Shown here: one piece after another, positions 53,319 to 62,899 of the stretch
Layout of the letters: every line of letters begins with the position of its first letter
Numbering within the stretch: position 1 is the first letter of the stretch
Origin: Saccharospirillum sp040881935
GTDB taxonomy: Bacteria; Pseudomonadota; Gammaproteobacteria; Pseudomonadales; Natronospirillaceae
Direction: 5' to 3'
Length of the DNA: 64,000 bases
Assembly: GCF_040881935.1 (NCBI RefSeq)
Contig: NZ_JBBECH010000066.1
Coordinates: 1 to 64,000, forward strand
Made by a program: the position numbers and the translations under genes
Notes under the pieces: model-generated
Told to the model about the DNA's origin: nothing
The model's database searches: none
Seen by the model: the letters and a program-made list of their open reading frames with translations, nothing else

Positions 53319-53346
53319 ATAAAGAAACCGGGAGCAATCTCCCGGT
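53319..53346 (-). terminator. Terminator-like hairpin between lpdA and sucC
   Basis: On the minus strand ACCGGGAG-ATTG-CTCCCGGT (53346-53327) followed by TTCTTTAT. Eight perfect GC-rich pairs and a T-rich tail, inside the otherwise continuous TCA operon. Confidence 0.7.
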
Positions 53347-53358
53347 AACTTTCTATAA

Positions 53359-54798
53359 TCAACGCTTTTTGCGATTGACCTTATGAATTGCCATATTATC
53401 TACAGCCAATGCTGCTTCGTGCACCGCTTCCGAGTTAGTCGGGTGAGCGAAACAGGTCAGCTGCAAGTCTTCAGCGCTGGAGGCAAACTCCATCGCGATC
53501 ACGCCCTGAGCGATCATTTCTGATGCACCTGACGCGAATATGTGCATACCCAAAATCCGGTCGGTCTTGGCATCGGCGATGATTTTGACCTGACCGTCGG
53601 TAGCATTTTGCGCCATGGCACGACCGATGGCCGCCATGGAGAAAGAACCCACTTTATAGTCAGCGCCTTCTGATTTCAGTTGTTCTTCGGTCTTGCCGAC
53701 CCAGGCAATTTCCGGGTGGGTATAAATGACGTTCGGAATGGTGTCGTAGTTCATCTGGGCGTTATGGCCAGCGATGATCTCAGCCACCATGATGCCTTCT
53801 TCCGACCCTTTGTGCGCCAGCATCGGGCCACGTACAACGTCGCCAATGGCATAAACGCCCGGCACGGTGGAGCGGCACTGGTCGTCAACCTGAACAAAAC
53901 CACGCTCGTCCAAAGAAACCCCACAACCCTTGTCCAGGCAGCCTTCGGTGAAAGGGCGACGACCTACAGCAACAATCAGTTTGTCGAAGGTTTCTTTCTT
54001 TTCGCCTTCGCTGTCTTCAAAGGTCACTTCAACCTTGTTCTTCTTAACGTCAGAGCCTGTTACCCGGGCACCCAGACGTACATCGAGACCGGCTTTCTTG
54101 GTGAAAAACTTCAAGGCATCTTTGGCAATAGCCTGGTCTGCTGCTGGCAGGAAGGTGTCCATGGCTTCCAGCACAACCACTTCCGAGCCCAGGCGTTTCC
54201 AGACTGAACCCAGCTCCAGGCCGATCACACCCGCACCGATCACACCCAGACGTTTTGGTACTGAAGAAAATTCCAGTGCACCTTCAGAGTCAACAATGGT
54301 ATCGCCATTGGACGGTGTTGGTGGAATCTCGATCGGGATAGAACCAGTGGCCAGAATGACGTTTTTGCCTTCCAGGGTTTCTACCTTGCCATCGTGCAAA
54401 GTGACTTCAACGACCTTGTTGGCCTTGAGCATCCCCTTGCCTTCAAAGGTGGTCACGCCGTTGCCTTTCAACAAACCAGCCACACCGCCGGTCAATTTGC
54501 CAACGATGTCTTCTTTGCGCTTGACCATGGCCTTGACGTCAACCTTGAGATCTTTCAGGCCAATGCCGTGCAACTGAAAGTCGTGCTGCGCTTCATGAAA
54601 CTTTTCTGAAGATTCCAGCAACGCCTTCGACGGAATGCAACCAACGTTCAGGCAGGTTCCACCGTAAGATGGTTTTTCATCTTTGGTCAGCCACTTTTCG
54701 ACGATGGCTGTTTTCAAGCCCAGTTGCGCTGCCTTGATAGCGGCGACGTAACCGCCCGGCCCTGAACCGATAACCACTACATCAAATTGTTGTGCCAT
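53359..54798 (-). CDS. lpdA: Dihydrolipoyl dehydrogenase (E3)
   Basis: FAD-dependent E3 that reoxidises lipoamide, 479 residues. N-terminal FAD motif VVVIGSGPGGYVAAIKAAQ, redox disulfide GGTCLNVGCIPSK (about residues 47-59), NAD motif GVIGAGVIGLELGSVW, and the C-terminal active His-Glu in CFAHPTNSEAVHEAAL. Placed between sucB and sucC as in pseudomonads (where it is lpdG), so it most likely serves the 2-oxoglutarate dehydrogenase complex; a separate E3 for pyruvate dehydrogenase may exist elsewhere. Confidence 0.97.
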   Translation of the reverse strand: MAQQFDVVVIGSGPGGYVAAIKAAQLGLKTAIVEKWLTKDEKPSYGGTCLNVGCIPSKALLESSEKFHEAQHDFQLHGIGLKDLKVDVKAMVKRKEDIVGKLTGGVAGLLKGNGVTTFEGKGMLKANKVVEVTLHDGKVETLEGKNVILATGSIPIEIPPTPSNGDTIVDSEGALEFSSVPKRLGVIGAGVIGLELGSVWKRLGSEVVVLEAMDTFLPAADQAIAKDALKFFTKKAGLDVRLGARVTGSDVKKNKVEVTFEDSEGEKKETFDKLIVAVGRRPFTEGCLDKGCGVSLDERGFVQVDDQCRSTVPGVYAIGDVVRGPMLAHKGSEEGIMVAEIIAGHNAQMNYDTIPNVIYTHPEIAWVGKTEEQLKSEGADYKVGSFSMAAIGRAMAQNATDGQVKIIADAKTDRILGMHIFASGASEMIAQGVIAMEFASSAEDLQLTCFAHPTNSEAVHEAALAVDNMAIHKVNRKKR

Positions 54799-54829
54799 AT
54801 TCCTGACCCTTCTATTAACTATTAGCGAT

Positions 54830-54850
54830 GGCAGCGACCGAGCCGCTGCC
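54830..54850. other. Intercistronic hairpin between sucB and lpdA
   Basis: GGCAGCG-ACCGAGC-CGCTGCC, seven perfect pairs without a T tract. It could stabilise or mark processing of the polycistronic mRNA. Confidence 0.5.
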
Positions 54851-54900
54851 CTACCTATTCGTGTTCCGTTACGCGCCTGTCCATACCCCGGACACAGCCT

Positions 54901-56193
54901 TTACAGCTCAAGCAGAATGCGCGCCGGATCTTCCAGCATGTCTTTAATGGCAACCAGATATTGCACGGCTTCTTTACCGTCGATCAGACGGTGGTCGTAG
55001 GACAACGCCAGGTACATCATCGGCAGGATTTTCACCTCACCGTTCACGGCCATCGGACGTTCCTGGATCTTGTGCATCCCCAGAATCGCCGTTTGCGGCG
55101 GATTCAAAATCGGAGTCGACAACAAGGAGCCAAACACACCACCGTTTGTAATGGTGAAGGTTCCGCCCTGCATGTCTTCCAGCCCCAACTTGCCGGATTG
55201 AGCTTTCGATCCGAAGTCGCGGATGGTGCTTTCGATGGTCGCCAGGCTCATCTGTTCAGTATCACGCAATACCGGAACGACCAAACCGCGATCGCTGGAA
55301 ACGGCAACACCGATGTCGTAGTAACCGTGATACACGATGTCATCGCCATCGATGGAGGCGTTTACATCCGGGAAGCGACGCAGTGCTTCGGTCGCGGCCT
55401 TGATGAAGAATGACATAAAGCCCAAACGTGTGCCGTTATGTGCGTTCTGGAATTCTTCTTTGTATTTGGCGCGCAGATCCATGATCGGCTTCATGTTAAC
55501 TTCGTTAAACGTCGTCAGCATGGCGGTGGTGTTTTTAGCGTCAAGCAACCGTTCCGCAACCCGCTTGCGCAAACGAGTCATTGGCACCCGTTTTTCCGAA
55601 CGCTCACCCGGCCGAGTAGCAACGGCCGCTGACGAAGTGCTCTGGCTCTGCGGCATCATACCGGGCATGCTGTTGGAAGGTGCGCTGGCCGGGCTTGATT
55701 TCGAATTGCTTTCAACCGCATTCACCACGTCTTCCTTGGTGATGCGTCCACCCTTACCGGTTCCGGTAATATCCTGAGCGCTAAGGTTGTTATCATCAGC
55801 CAGGCGACGTGCCGCAGGGCTCATCGCAGCATCGGCATCGTCCTTTCCGGAGTCACCTGACGTTGCGCTGTCGTCTTTTTTGGCGGAATCGTCTTTTTTA
55901 GCCGTATCGCTCTGCTTGGCATCGGCTTTATCGCCAGCTTTCGCTTCGCCACCAGCCCCCGCTTCGAAATAGCCAATCACTTCCTGGCTTTCGACGGTGT
56001 CACCCTCATTCTTGGTGATTTCCTTGATCGCACCATCAGCCGGTGCAACGACTTCCAGTACAACCTTGTCTGTCTCAATATCGACGATCAGTTCATCACG
56101 GGATACCGCTTCACCGGGCTGCTTGTGCCAGGTAGCAACGGTGCCGTCAGCGACGGACTCTGGGAACTGGGGAGCTTTAATTTCTGTAGCCAT
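54901..56193 (-). CDS. sucB: Dihydrolipoyllysine succinyltransferase (E2 of OGDH)
   Basis: Core of the 2-oxoglutarate dehydrogenase complex, 430 residues. One N-terminal lipoyl domain with the modified lysine in VDIETDKVVLEV (about 43), an Ala/Asp/Lys-rich linker (about 80-115, DKADAKQSDTAKKDDSAKKD), a peripheral subunit-binding domain (MSPAARRLADDNNLSAQDI), and the catalytic domain ending LSYDHRLIDGKEAVQYL with the active His and Asp. The linker repeats KKDDSAKKDDSA are a local duplication. Confidence 0.97.
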   Translation of the reverse strand: MATEIKAPQFPESVADGTVATWHKQPGEAVSRDELIVDIETDKVVLEVVAPADGAIKEITKNEGDTVESQEVIGYFEAGAGGEAKAGDKADAKQSDTAKKDDSAKKDDSATSGDSGKDDADAAMSPAARRLADDNNLSAQDITGTGKGGRITKEDVVNAVESNSKSSPASAPSNSMPGMMPQSQSTSSAAVATRPGERSEKRVPMTRLRKRVAERLLDAKNTTAMLTTFNEVNMKPIMDLRAKYKEEFQNAHNGTRLGFMSFFIKAATEALRRFPDVNASIDGDDIVYHGYYDIGVAVSSDRGLVVPVLRDTEQMSLATIESTIRDFGSKAQSGKLGLEDMQGGTFTITNGGVFGSLLSTPILNPPQTAILGMHKIQERPMAVNGEVKILPMMYLALSYDHRLIDGKEAVQYLVAIKDMLEDPARILLEL

Positions 56194-56223
56194 GTAGTGG
56201 GTCCTTAGTCGGTTAGCCGTCGA

Positions 56224-59067
56224 TCATTGATCAAGCAAAATTGCTTCATTAAGGAATTTTTCAAGCTGTTCAAGGTGCAATGCCATGTATCCGGCCGCCG
56301 GAGAAGCCGAGGCTTCGCGCCCAGCGTAGCTCAGATACAACTTGGGATTGACCCGGTGCAGCGCCTTGCGCATGTGGTGCTGACTGGAATACCAGGCGCC
56401 CTGATTCATCGGTTCTTCCTGACACCAAATCACCTCTTTCAGCTTCGGATAAGCCAGCAAGATTTCATACAGCCGGTCTTCCGGGAAGGGGTACAGCTGC
56501 TCAATCCGGACGATGGCCACGTTGTTGGCTGATTCCTTGGTGCGCTTCTCGGTCAGGTCGTAGTAGACCTTGCCGGAGCAGAGCACCACGCGGGTAACCT
56601 TCTTCGGATCAATACTGCTGTCGGTTTCCGGAATCACTGTCTGGAAACTGCCATTGGCGAGCTCTTCCAGGCTGGACACCGCATCTTTATGACGCAACAG
56701 GCTCTTTGGCGACATGACCACCAGTGGCTTGCGCAGATTACGCCGGGCCTGGCGACGCAGCATGTGAAACACCTGCGCTGGCGTAGTCGGCATGCATACC
56801 TGGATGTTCTGTTCAGCACACATTTGCAAAAAGCGTTCAAGACGAGCCGACGAATGCTCCGGCCCCTGGCCTTCATAACCATGAGGTAACAGCATGACCA
56901 GGCCGCAGAGACGCCCCCACTTGTGCTCACCGGAGGTGATGAACTGGTCGATCACCACCTGGGCGCCATTGGCGAAATCACCAAACTGGGCTTCCCAGAT
57001 CACCAGGGTGTTCGGCGTAGTGGTTGAATAGCCATACTCGAAGGCAACCGCTGCCTCCTCTGACAAGAAAGAATCCCACACTTCGAAACTTGGTTGATCG
57101 TCTGACAAATGCGCCAGCGGTGTGTAGGTACTGCCATCCTTCTGGTTATGCAACACGGCATGGCGGTGCACAAAGGTGCCGCGGCCAGAGTCCTGACCAG
57201 TCATCCGCACCGGATGCCCGTCTTTGATCAGCGTGGCATAGGCGAGCATTTCGGCCATGCCCCAGTTGATCGGCAGCGCACCCTTGGTCATTTTGGCTCG
57301 GTCTTCGAGAATTTTGTTGACCTGACGCTGCAGCGGAAAGCCTTCCGGCAGGGTATTCATCTGGTTGGCCAGGTCCTGCAGTTCCTTGAGCGGGTAGCTG
57401 GAATCGTAATCATCCACAACTGGCTGATTCAGGTAGGGCGACCAATCTACAAACAGGGCTTTGTTGGGCTCTTTAACCAGTGATTTGACCACATGCTCAC
57501 CGTTATCGAGCAGATCACGGTACTCATCGGCGATGGTTTTGGCCTCACCCTCGGTGATGACATCCTGTTCAATCAGTGATTCGATGTACAATGCCAGCGA
57601 GGTTTTACGGCTGCGAATGGCCTGATACATCAATGGCTGGGTCATCGCGGGCTCGTCGGCCTCGTTGTGACCACGGCGCCGGTAGCAAACCAGATCAATC
57701 ACCACGTCTTTCTTGAATTGCTGGCGATAGTCGACAGCAACCTGGGTAGCAAACACCACGGCTTCAGGGTCATCTCCATTCACATGCAGGATCGGAGCCT
57801 GAACCATCTTGGCAATGTCGGTGCAGTATTCGGTAGAGCGCGCATCTTCGCGCTTGGAGGTGGTAAAACCGACCTGGTTGTTGATGATGACATGAATGGT
57901 CCCGCCGGTATTGAACGCCCGGGTCTGGGACATCTGGAAGGTTTCCATCACCACGCCCTGCCCCGCAAAAGCGGCATCGCCATGGATATTCACCGGAATA
58001 ACCTGATCTCTGGACGTATCTTTACGACGATCCTGACGGGCACGTACAGAGCCCTCTACCACCGGCGACACGATTTCCAGGTGTGACGGGTTAAATGCCA
58101 GTGCCAGATGCATCTCACCGCCTTCGGTCATCACATTCGATGAAAACCCCTGGTGATACTTAACGTCACCGGAACCCTGATCGAGGAAGGACTTGCCTTC
58201 AAATTCCTGGAACAGCTCGGACGGATTTTTGCCGAGAATGTTCACCAGCATGTTCAGCCGACCTCGGTGGGCCATACCGATAACGATCTCTTTGGCGCCG
58301 TAGCTACCGCTGCGCTGGATCAGTTCATCCATCAGCGGAATCAGCGTTTCACCACCTTCCAGTCCGAACCGCTTGGTTCCGGGGTACTTGGAGCCCAGAA
58401 ACTTCTCCAGACCTTCCGAAGCGGTCAGGCGCTCCAGTATGTGTTTACGAGCCTGAGAAGAATAGTCGGGCTTTGACCGCACCGATTCAATGCGCTGCTC
58501 AATCCAGCGGCGCTCGGCGGTATCAACAATGTGGGTAAATTCGGTACCGATGGAGGAACAGTAGGTCTGCTCCAGGGCAGTGACGATGTCTTTCAGTGGT
58601 GCCTCTGACTTGCCTATATAGAGGTTTCCACATTGAAAAACGGTGTCTTCATCGGCGGCGGACAGGCCGTGGTATTGCAACTCCAGATCCGGCACGTCGC
58701 CGCGCACAGCGATTCCGAGCGGATCAAGCTTGGCTTTCTGATGACCCCGAAACCGGTAGGCTGTCGCCAATTGGTGCACCTGCACCTGCTTGCGCTCGTG
58801 CTCGGTGACGATACTGGGTGCCAGGGTGTTGGCCGCGACGTTGCGGGATTTACCGAGAAGCAGGAAGTGATCGCGAACCGGCGAGTGAGGCGTATCGGTC
58901 GTGACTTTGTCGTTAATGTTGGGGAGTTTGTCGAACACCGCACGCCATTGCTCGGTGACGGAATTGGGGTCAGCCAGATAGGCTTCGAACATTTCATCAA
59001 GGTAGGCTTGGTTACCGCCCGATAGATGGGATGTAGACCAAAGTTCCTCCATGGTGCCATTATGCAT
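56224..59067 (-). CDS. sucA: 2-oxoglutarate dehydrogenase E1
   Basis: Thiamine-diphosphate decarboxylase, 947 residues (E. coli 933). It begins MHNGTMEELWSTSHLSGGNQ like other members; the cofactor-binding region has GMAHRGRLNMLVNILGK, HLEIVSPVVEGSVRARQD and GDAAFAGQGVVMETFQMSQ, with the C-terminal transketolase-like half HGYEGQGPEHSSARLERFLQ. Thirty bases separate it from sucB. Confidence 0.97.
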   Translation of the reverse strand: MHNGTMEELWSTSHLSGGNQAYLDEMFEAYLADPNSVTEQWRAVFDKLPNINDKVTTDTPHSPVRDHFLLLGKSRNVAANTLAPSIVTEHERKQVQVHQLATAYRFRGHQKAKLDPLGIAVRGDVPDLELQYHGLSAADEDTVFQCGNLYIGKSEAPLKDIVTALEQTYCSSIGTEFTHIVDTAERRWIEQRIESVRSKPDYSSQARKHILERLTASEGLEKFLGSKYPGTKRFGLEGGETLIPLMDELIQRSGSYGAKEIVIGMAHRGRLNMLVNILGKNPSELFQEFEGKSFLDQGSGDVKYHQGFSSNVMTEGGEMHLALAFNPSHLEIVSPVVEGSVRARQDRRKDTSRDQVIPVNIHGDAAFAGQGVVMETFQMSQTRAFNTGGTIHVIINNQVGFTTSKREDARSTEYCTDIAKMVQAPILHVNGDDPEAVVFATQVAVDYRQQFKKDVVIDLVCYRRRGHNEADEPAMTQPLMYQAIRSRKTSLALYIESLIEQDVITEGEAKTIADEYRDLLDNGEHVVKSLVKEPNKALFVDWSPYLNQPVVDDYDSSYPLKELQDLANQMNTLPEGFPLQRQVNKILEDRAKMTKGALPINWGMAEMLAYATLIKDGHPVRMTGQDSGRGTFVHRHAVLHNQKDGSTYTPLAHLSDDQPSFEVWDSFLSEEAAVAFEYGYSTTTPNTLVIWEAQFGDFANGAQVVIDQFITSGEHKWGRLCGLVMLLPHGYEGQGPEHSSARLERFLQMCAEQNIQVCMPTTPAQVFHMLRRQARRNLRKPLVVMSPKSLLRHKDAVSSLEELANGSFQTVIPETDSSIDPKKVTRVVLCSGKVYYDLTEKRTKESANNVAIVRIEQLYPFPEDRLYEILLAYPKLKEVIWCQEEPMNQGAWYSSQHHMRKALHRVNPKLYLSYAGREASASPAAGYMALHLEQLEKFLNEAILLDQ

Positions 59068-59251
59068 TGCTTGAACCCTATTTGTTCAATACCGCGGAGA
59101 ATATGATGCCAAATGACATCGCTCAATTTTTGTCACTCAATTGCGCCAGGCCGACCGGTAAAGCAACCAGCTTACCGCAAAACGCCCCGATACCTCCCGA
59201 TACCGGGGTTCAACCGCAGAGTGAGGCGGCTGTATTCTTGATTAACAGTGA

Positions 59252-59959
59252 TCAGGTCGCGTTGGCCAACAGCATAGACCGGATATGACCGATCGCACGC
59301 GTTGGGTTCAACCCTTTCGGGCAAACGCTGACACAGTTCATGATACCACGGCAACGGAACACACTGAACGGGTCATCCAGTTCCGCCAGCCGATCGTCTG
59401 TGGCTGTATCCCGGCTGTCTGCCAGGAAACGGTAAGCTTGCAGCAAACCAGCCGGACCAACGAATTTATCCGGATTCCACCAGAATGAAGGACAGGACGT
59501 TGAACAGCAGGCGCAGAGAATACACTCATACAGGCCGTCCAGCTTCTCCCGATCTTCCGGGCTTTGCAGCCGTTCAATGGCGGGTGCTGGCTGATCATTG
59601 ATCAGGAACGGCTTGATTTTTTCGTATTGCTTGTAGAAGACACTCATGTCGACCACCAGATCACGAATGACTGGCAGGCCCGGCAACGGACGTACGACCA
59701 ACTTGTCACGACCGCCCTTCACTTCTGACAGCGGCGTAATACAGCCCAGGCCGTTCTTGCCATTGATGTTCAGACCGTCTGAACCACAGACACCTTCACG
59801 GCATGAGCGGCGATAGGATACAGAAGGATCCTGCTCTTTGACCAGATTCAGAACATCCAGAACCATCAGATCTTTGTCTGCAGGGACATTAATGTCGTAA
59901 TCCTGCATATAGGGCTTCTTGTCGGTTTCCGGATTGTAGCGATACAGGCTGACTTTCAT
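59252..59959 (-). CDS. sdhB: Succinate dehydrogenase iron-sulfur subunit
   Basis: 235 residues, carrying three Fe-S clusters between the flavin and the quinone. Cysteine sets: CREGVCGSDGLNINGKNGLGC (2Fe-2S; first part CREGVCGSDG), CILCACCSTSC (4Fe-4S) and CRGIMNCVSVCPKGL (3Fe-4S). The [4Fe-4S] neighbour PSFWWNPDKFVGPAGLLQAYR-type segment is canonical. Follows sdhA by nine bases. The 184-bp spacer to sucA has no strong terminator, so sdh and suc may be read together. Confidence 0.97.
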   Translation of the reverse strand: MKVSLYRYNPETDKKPYMQDYDINVPADKDLMVLDVLNLVKEQDPSVSYRRSCREGVCGSDGLNINGKNGLGCITPLSEVKGGRDKLVVRPLPGLPVIRDLVVDMSVFYKQYEKIKPFLINDQPAPAIERLQSPEDREKLDGLYECILCACCSTSCPSFWWNPDKFVGPAGLLQAYRFLADSRDTATDDRLAELDDPFSVFRCRGIMNCVSVCPKGLNPTRAIGHIRSMLLANAT

Positions 59960-59968
59960 ACAACGCTC

Positions 59969-61741
59969 CTAGTAAGTCCGGATTTTAGGCTGGAAGGTAT
60001 CAACGGTCTTCGGTGTGAAATTCACCCCCCGCTTACTGATCACTTTCTCGCCAGGCTTGAAGATGGAGTGGCACAGCCAGTTTTCATCATCACGCACCTG
60101 AAAATCTTCGCGGGCATGGGCACCACGACTTTCCGTGCGCTGCTCAGCTGATACAGCAGTGGCTTCTGCCACTTCCAGCAGGTTGGCGAGTTCAAGGGCT
60201 TCGATCCGTGCGGTATTAAAGGCGCGGCTCTTGTCGTCCAGAGCGATATTTTCAACACGCTTGCGAAGTTCAGCCAACTTGGCCAGACCTTCGCCCATGC
60301 TCTTGCCTTCGCGGAATACACCGAAGTGCAATTGCATGCAGTTTTGCAGGTCTTTTTTGACGTCAGCCACTTTTTCAGTGCCCTTGCCATTGTCCAATGC
60401 ATCCAGACGAGCCATGGCACGTTCTATGTCAGCCTCGGTAGCAGCGCTGGTTTCAAAGCCTTCACGCAGCGTTTTCTCGATCTGCATACCCGCCGAGCGA
60501 CCAAAGACCACCAAATCCAGCAGTGAGTTACCTCCCAGACGGTTGGCACCGTGCACTGATACACAGGCCGCTTCACCACAGGCGTAAAGGCCATCAATCA
60601 CGTGATCCTTGCCGTCTTCATCAATCGACAGCGCCTGGCCACCAATGTTGGTCGGAATGCCGCCCATCATATAGTGGCAGGTGGGTACGACCGGAATTGG
60701 CTCTTTAGCCGGGTCTACGTGAGCAAAGGTCTTGGACAGCTCAACAATACCGGGCAGGCGGCTTTGCAGCAACTCTTCGCCCAGGTGATCCAGCTTCAGG
60801 AAGACATGATCGCCTTCCGGACCGCCCCCGCGACCTTCGAGCAATTCCAGAATCATCGACCGGGCCACCACATCGCGGCCTGCCAGGTCTTTGGCGTTTG
60901 GTGCATAGCGTTCCATGAACCGCTCGCCGTCTTTATTGATCAGATAACCACCTTCACCCCGGCACCCTTCGGTAACCAGGGTTCCGGCGCCGTAAATGCC
61001 GGTTGGGTGGAACTGCCACATTTCCATGTCCTGTACCGGGAAGCCCGCGCGCAGTGCCATACCAATGCCGTCGCCGGTATTGATCAATGCGTTGGTAGTG
61101 GAAGCGTAGATACGCCCTGCACCGCCCGTCGCCAGAACCGTCGCCTTGGATTGAATATGAACGGTTTCACCGGTTTCGATATCAATAGCTACCACACCGA
61201 CTACGGCATTGCTGTCGTTGGTCACCAGATCTACGGCGTACCATTCGTTTAAAAACTTGGTACCGGCTTTCAGGTTGCCCTGATACAGAGTGTGCAACAG
61301 CGCATGACCGGTACGGTCGGCTGCAGCACAGGTACGGGCGGCTTGCCCGCCTTCACCGAAATTCTTCGACTGACCACCGAAGGGGCGCTGGTAGATTCGG
61401 CCATTCTCAAAGCGGGAAAACGGCAAGCCCATATGATCCAGCTCAAACACCGCCTGAGGACCGACAGAACACATGTATTCGATGGCGTCCTGGTCACCGA
61501 TATAATCGGACCCCTTAACGGTGTCATACATGTGCCAGCGCCAATCGTCATCCGGATCCGCACTGGCGATGGCGCAGGTGATACCACCCTGGGCCGATAC
61601 CGTGTGTGACCGGGTCGGGAACACTTTGGAGATCACGGCCGTATTCAAACCGGATTCAGCCAGTTGAAGCGCTGCCCGTAAGCCTGAACCGCCGCCGCCA
61701 ACCACGATGGCGTCATAGGTCATTGTCTTGATGTTAGCCAT
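59969..61741 (-). CDS. sdhA: Succinate dehydrogenase flavoprotein subunit
   Basis: Catalytic subunit with covalent FAD, 590 residues (E. coli 588). Dinucleotide fold VVGGGGSGLRAALQLAESG; the flavin-linked histidine in RSHTVSAQGGI (about residue 46); RPFGGQSKNFGEGGQAART; substrate-site HPTGIYGAG; MGGIPTNIGGQ and ACVSVHGANRLGGNSLLDLVV with the active Arg region. Between sdhD and sdhB. Confidence 0.98.
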   Translation of the reverse strand: MANIKTMTYDAIVVGGGGSGLRAALQLAESGLNTAVISKVFPTRSHTVSAQGGITCAIASADPDDDWRWHMYDTVKGSDYIGDQDAIEYMCSVGPQAVFELDHMGLPFSRFENGRIYQRPFGGQSKNFGEGGQAARTCAAADRTGHALLHTLYQGNLKAGTKFLNEWYAVDLVTNDSNAVVGVVAIDIETGETVHIQSKATVLATGGAGRIYASTTNALINTGDGIGMALRAGFPVQDMEMWQFHPTGIYGAGTLVTEGCRGEGGYLINKDGERFMERYAPNAKDLAGRDVVARSMILELLEGRGGGPEGDHVFLKLDHLGEELLQSRLPGIVELSKTFAHVDPAKEPIPVVPTCHYMMGGIPTNIGGQALSIDEDGKDHVIDGLYACGEAACVSVHGANRLGGNSLLDLVVFGRSAGMQIEKTLREGFETSAATEADIERAMARLDALDNGKGTEKVADVKKDLQNCMQLHFGVFREGKSMGEGLAKLAELRKRVENIALDDKSRAFNTARIEALELANLLEVAEATAVSAEQRTESRGAHAREDFQVRDDENWLCHSIFKPGEKVISKRGVNFTPKTVDTFQPKIRTY

Positions 61742-61744
61742 GCT

Positions 61745-62098
61745 TTATACACCCCATACAGCGGTAACACCGGCAACCAGATACACAAAGGCGGTTACCG
61801 CAATCACACAGAGAAAAAAGAAGCGAACCCAGGTGTTTTTCAGATAATCAGTCGCGACGGTCCACATGCCGATCCAGATATGACCAACCAGAGCCAGTAA
61901 GGTGGCCAGGGTGAACAGTTTTACCCAGAACAGGGAGAACAGGTGCTCCCATTCGTCGTAGCCCAAATCGGGATTGGCTAGCAAGACACCAACCATAAAG
62001 AGTGTATAGAGTGCCAGCAACACGGCTGAAACACGTTGCACGAGCCAGTCAGACAGGCCACTTCGGGTCAAATTCGTCACACTTTTTACCATACCCAT
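61745..62098 (-). CDS. sdhD: Succinate dehydrogenase membrane anchor SdhD
   Basis: 117 residues, three membrane helices, second anchor of complex II, helping bind heme b and ubiquinone. SGLSDWLVQRVSAVLLALYTL and the heme-side GHIWIGMWTVATDYLKN fit the family. The start (ATG 62098, or ATG 62092) lies within the end of sdhC, so translation is coupled. Confidence 0.92.
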   Translation of the reverse strand: MGMVKSVTNLTRSGLSDWLVQRVSAVLLALYTLFMVGVLLANPDLGYDEWEHLFSLFWVKLFTLATLLALVGHIWIGMWTVATDYLKNTWVRFFFLCVIAVTAFVYLVAGVTAVWGV

Positions 62099-62460
62099 AT
62101 CCCCATCAATACGATCACGACAACGGAAAGGACCATGCTTATCTTGGCAGCCAGCGGCCCTCCTTCTTTCGTTTCAGCGAAACCGGCGTCCATGATCAGA
62201 TGCTTGATACCGGCAAAGAAGTGATACACAACCAGCGACAGGATGCCCCAGGTGATCAGCTTGGCGAAGGGATGAGTCATGACAGCAACGGTCTGGTCAA
62301 ACCCCTGACGGGACTCAAGACTCAGGCTCAAAGCCCAGACTAGAAAGCCCACAGCGACAAACAGCATGACGCCGGTGATGCGGTGCAGAATCGACGCTAT
62401 GGCGGTGATCGGCTGACGGATTGTCGTCAGGTCGAGGTTTTTCGGTCGGTGATCTTTCAC
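62086..62460 (-). CDS. sdhC: Succinate dehydrogenase cytochrome b556 subunit SdhC
   Basis: 124 residues with three membrane helices. RPKNLDLTTIRQPITAIASI precedes SILHRITG, containing the quinone-site Ser and Arg; YHFFAGIKHLIMD holds the heme histidine (HxxxGxxHLxxD type). First gene of sdhCDAB, starting at ATG 62460, with a sigma-70 promoter about 90 bp upstream. Confidence 0.93.
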   Translation of the reverse strand: MKDHRPKNLDLTTIRQPITAIASILHRITGVMLFVAVGFLVWALSLSLESRQGFDQTVAVMTHPFAKLITWGILSLVVYHFFAGIKHLIMDAGFAETKEGGPLAAKISMVLSVVVIVLMGIWVW

Positions 62461-62548
62461 GGCAGTACACTCTTCTTATGGTGCGAACCCCAGGGTTGGG
62501 GTGTTTGGAGTTGTTGGACGGATTAGCCCAACCCCGAAATGCGGCGGA

Positions 62549-62577
62549 ATTATAGAGACCGTCGAACACAATTACAA
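62549..62577 (-). promoter_or_regulatory. Sigma-70 promoter of the sdh operon
   Basis: Minus strand TTGTAA (62577-62572), 17 bases, TATAAT (62554-62549), a perfect -10, pointing to sdhC with a leader of about 80 nt. Confidence 0.75.
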
Positions 62578-62714
62578 ATGGTCACGCCCGTGATCAGCCC
62601 GCCTGATCAGGGATTTATTAGTGGACTCTATTGTATCCATTGACAAACCGTTTCCACTTCGACTTTAGAGGGAGGCATCGATTTTCGTCAACCGGGTGTA
62701 AGACCGAAGTCAAA

Positions 62715-62742
62715 TTGACAATCCCGACCAAGGCTCTATAGT
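62715..62742 (+). promoter_or_regulatory. Sigma-70 promoter of gltA
   Basis: TTGACA (62715-62720), 16 bases, TATAGT (62737-62742). Near-consensus and the right orientation for gltA, leaving a leader of about 150 nt. Two TGATCA palindromes seven bases apart (62591-62609) sit between this promoter and the sdh one and could be regulator sites. Confidence 0.75.
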
Positions 62743-62899
62743 TGGCCCGATTTTAAACTCTGAGTCACAACTGTATCATCCAGTGCTGCTCTCACTGAGC
62801 AAACACACCACACAGGGCCTGCAACTAAGGTCCGGCACGATCTCACCCCATCCAGCGCCTGTACACTGGCGCCTAACACTGTTTTTAAGAGGAGGCCTC

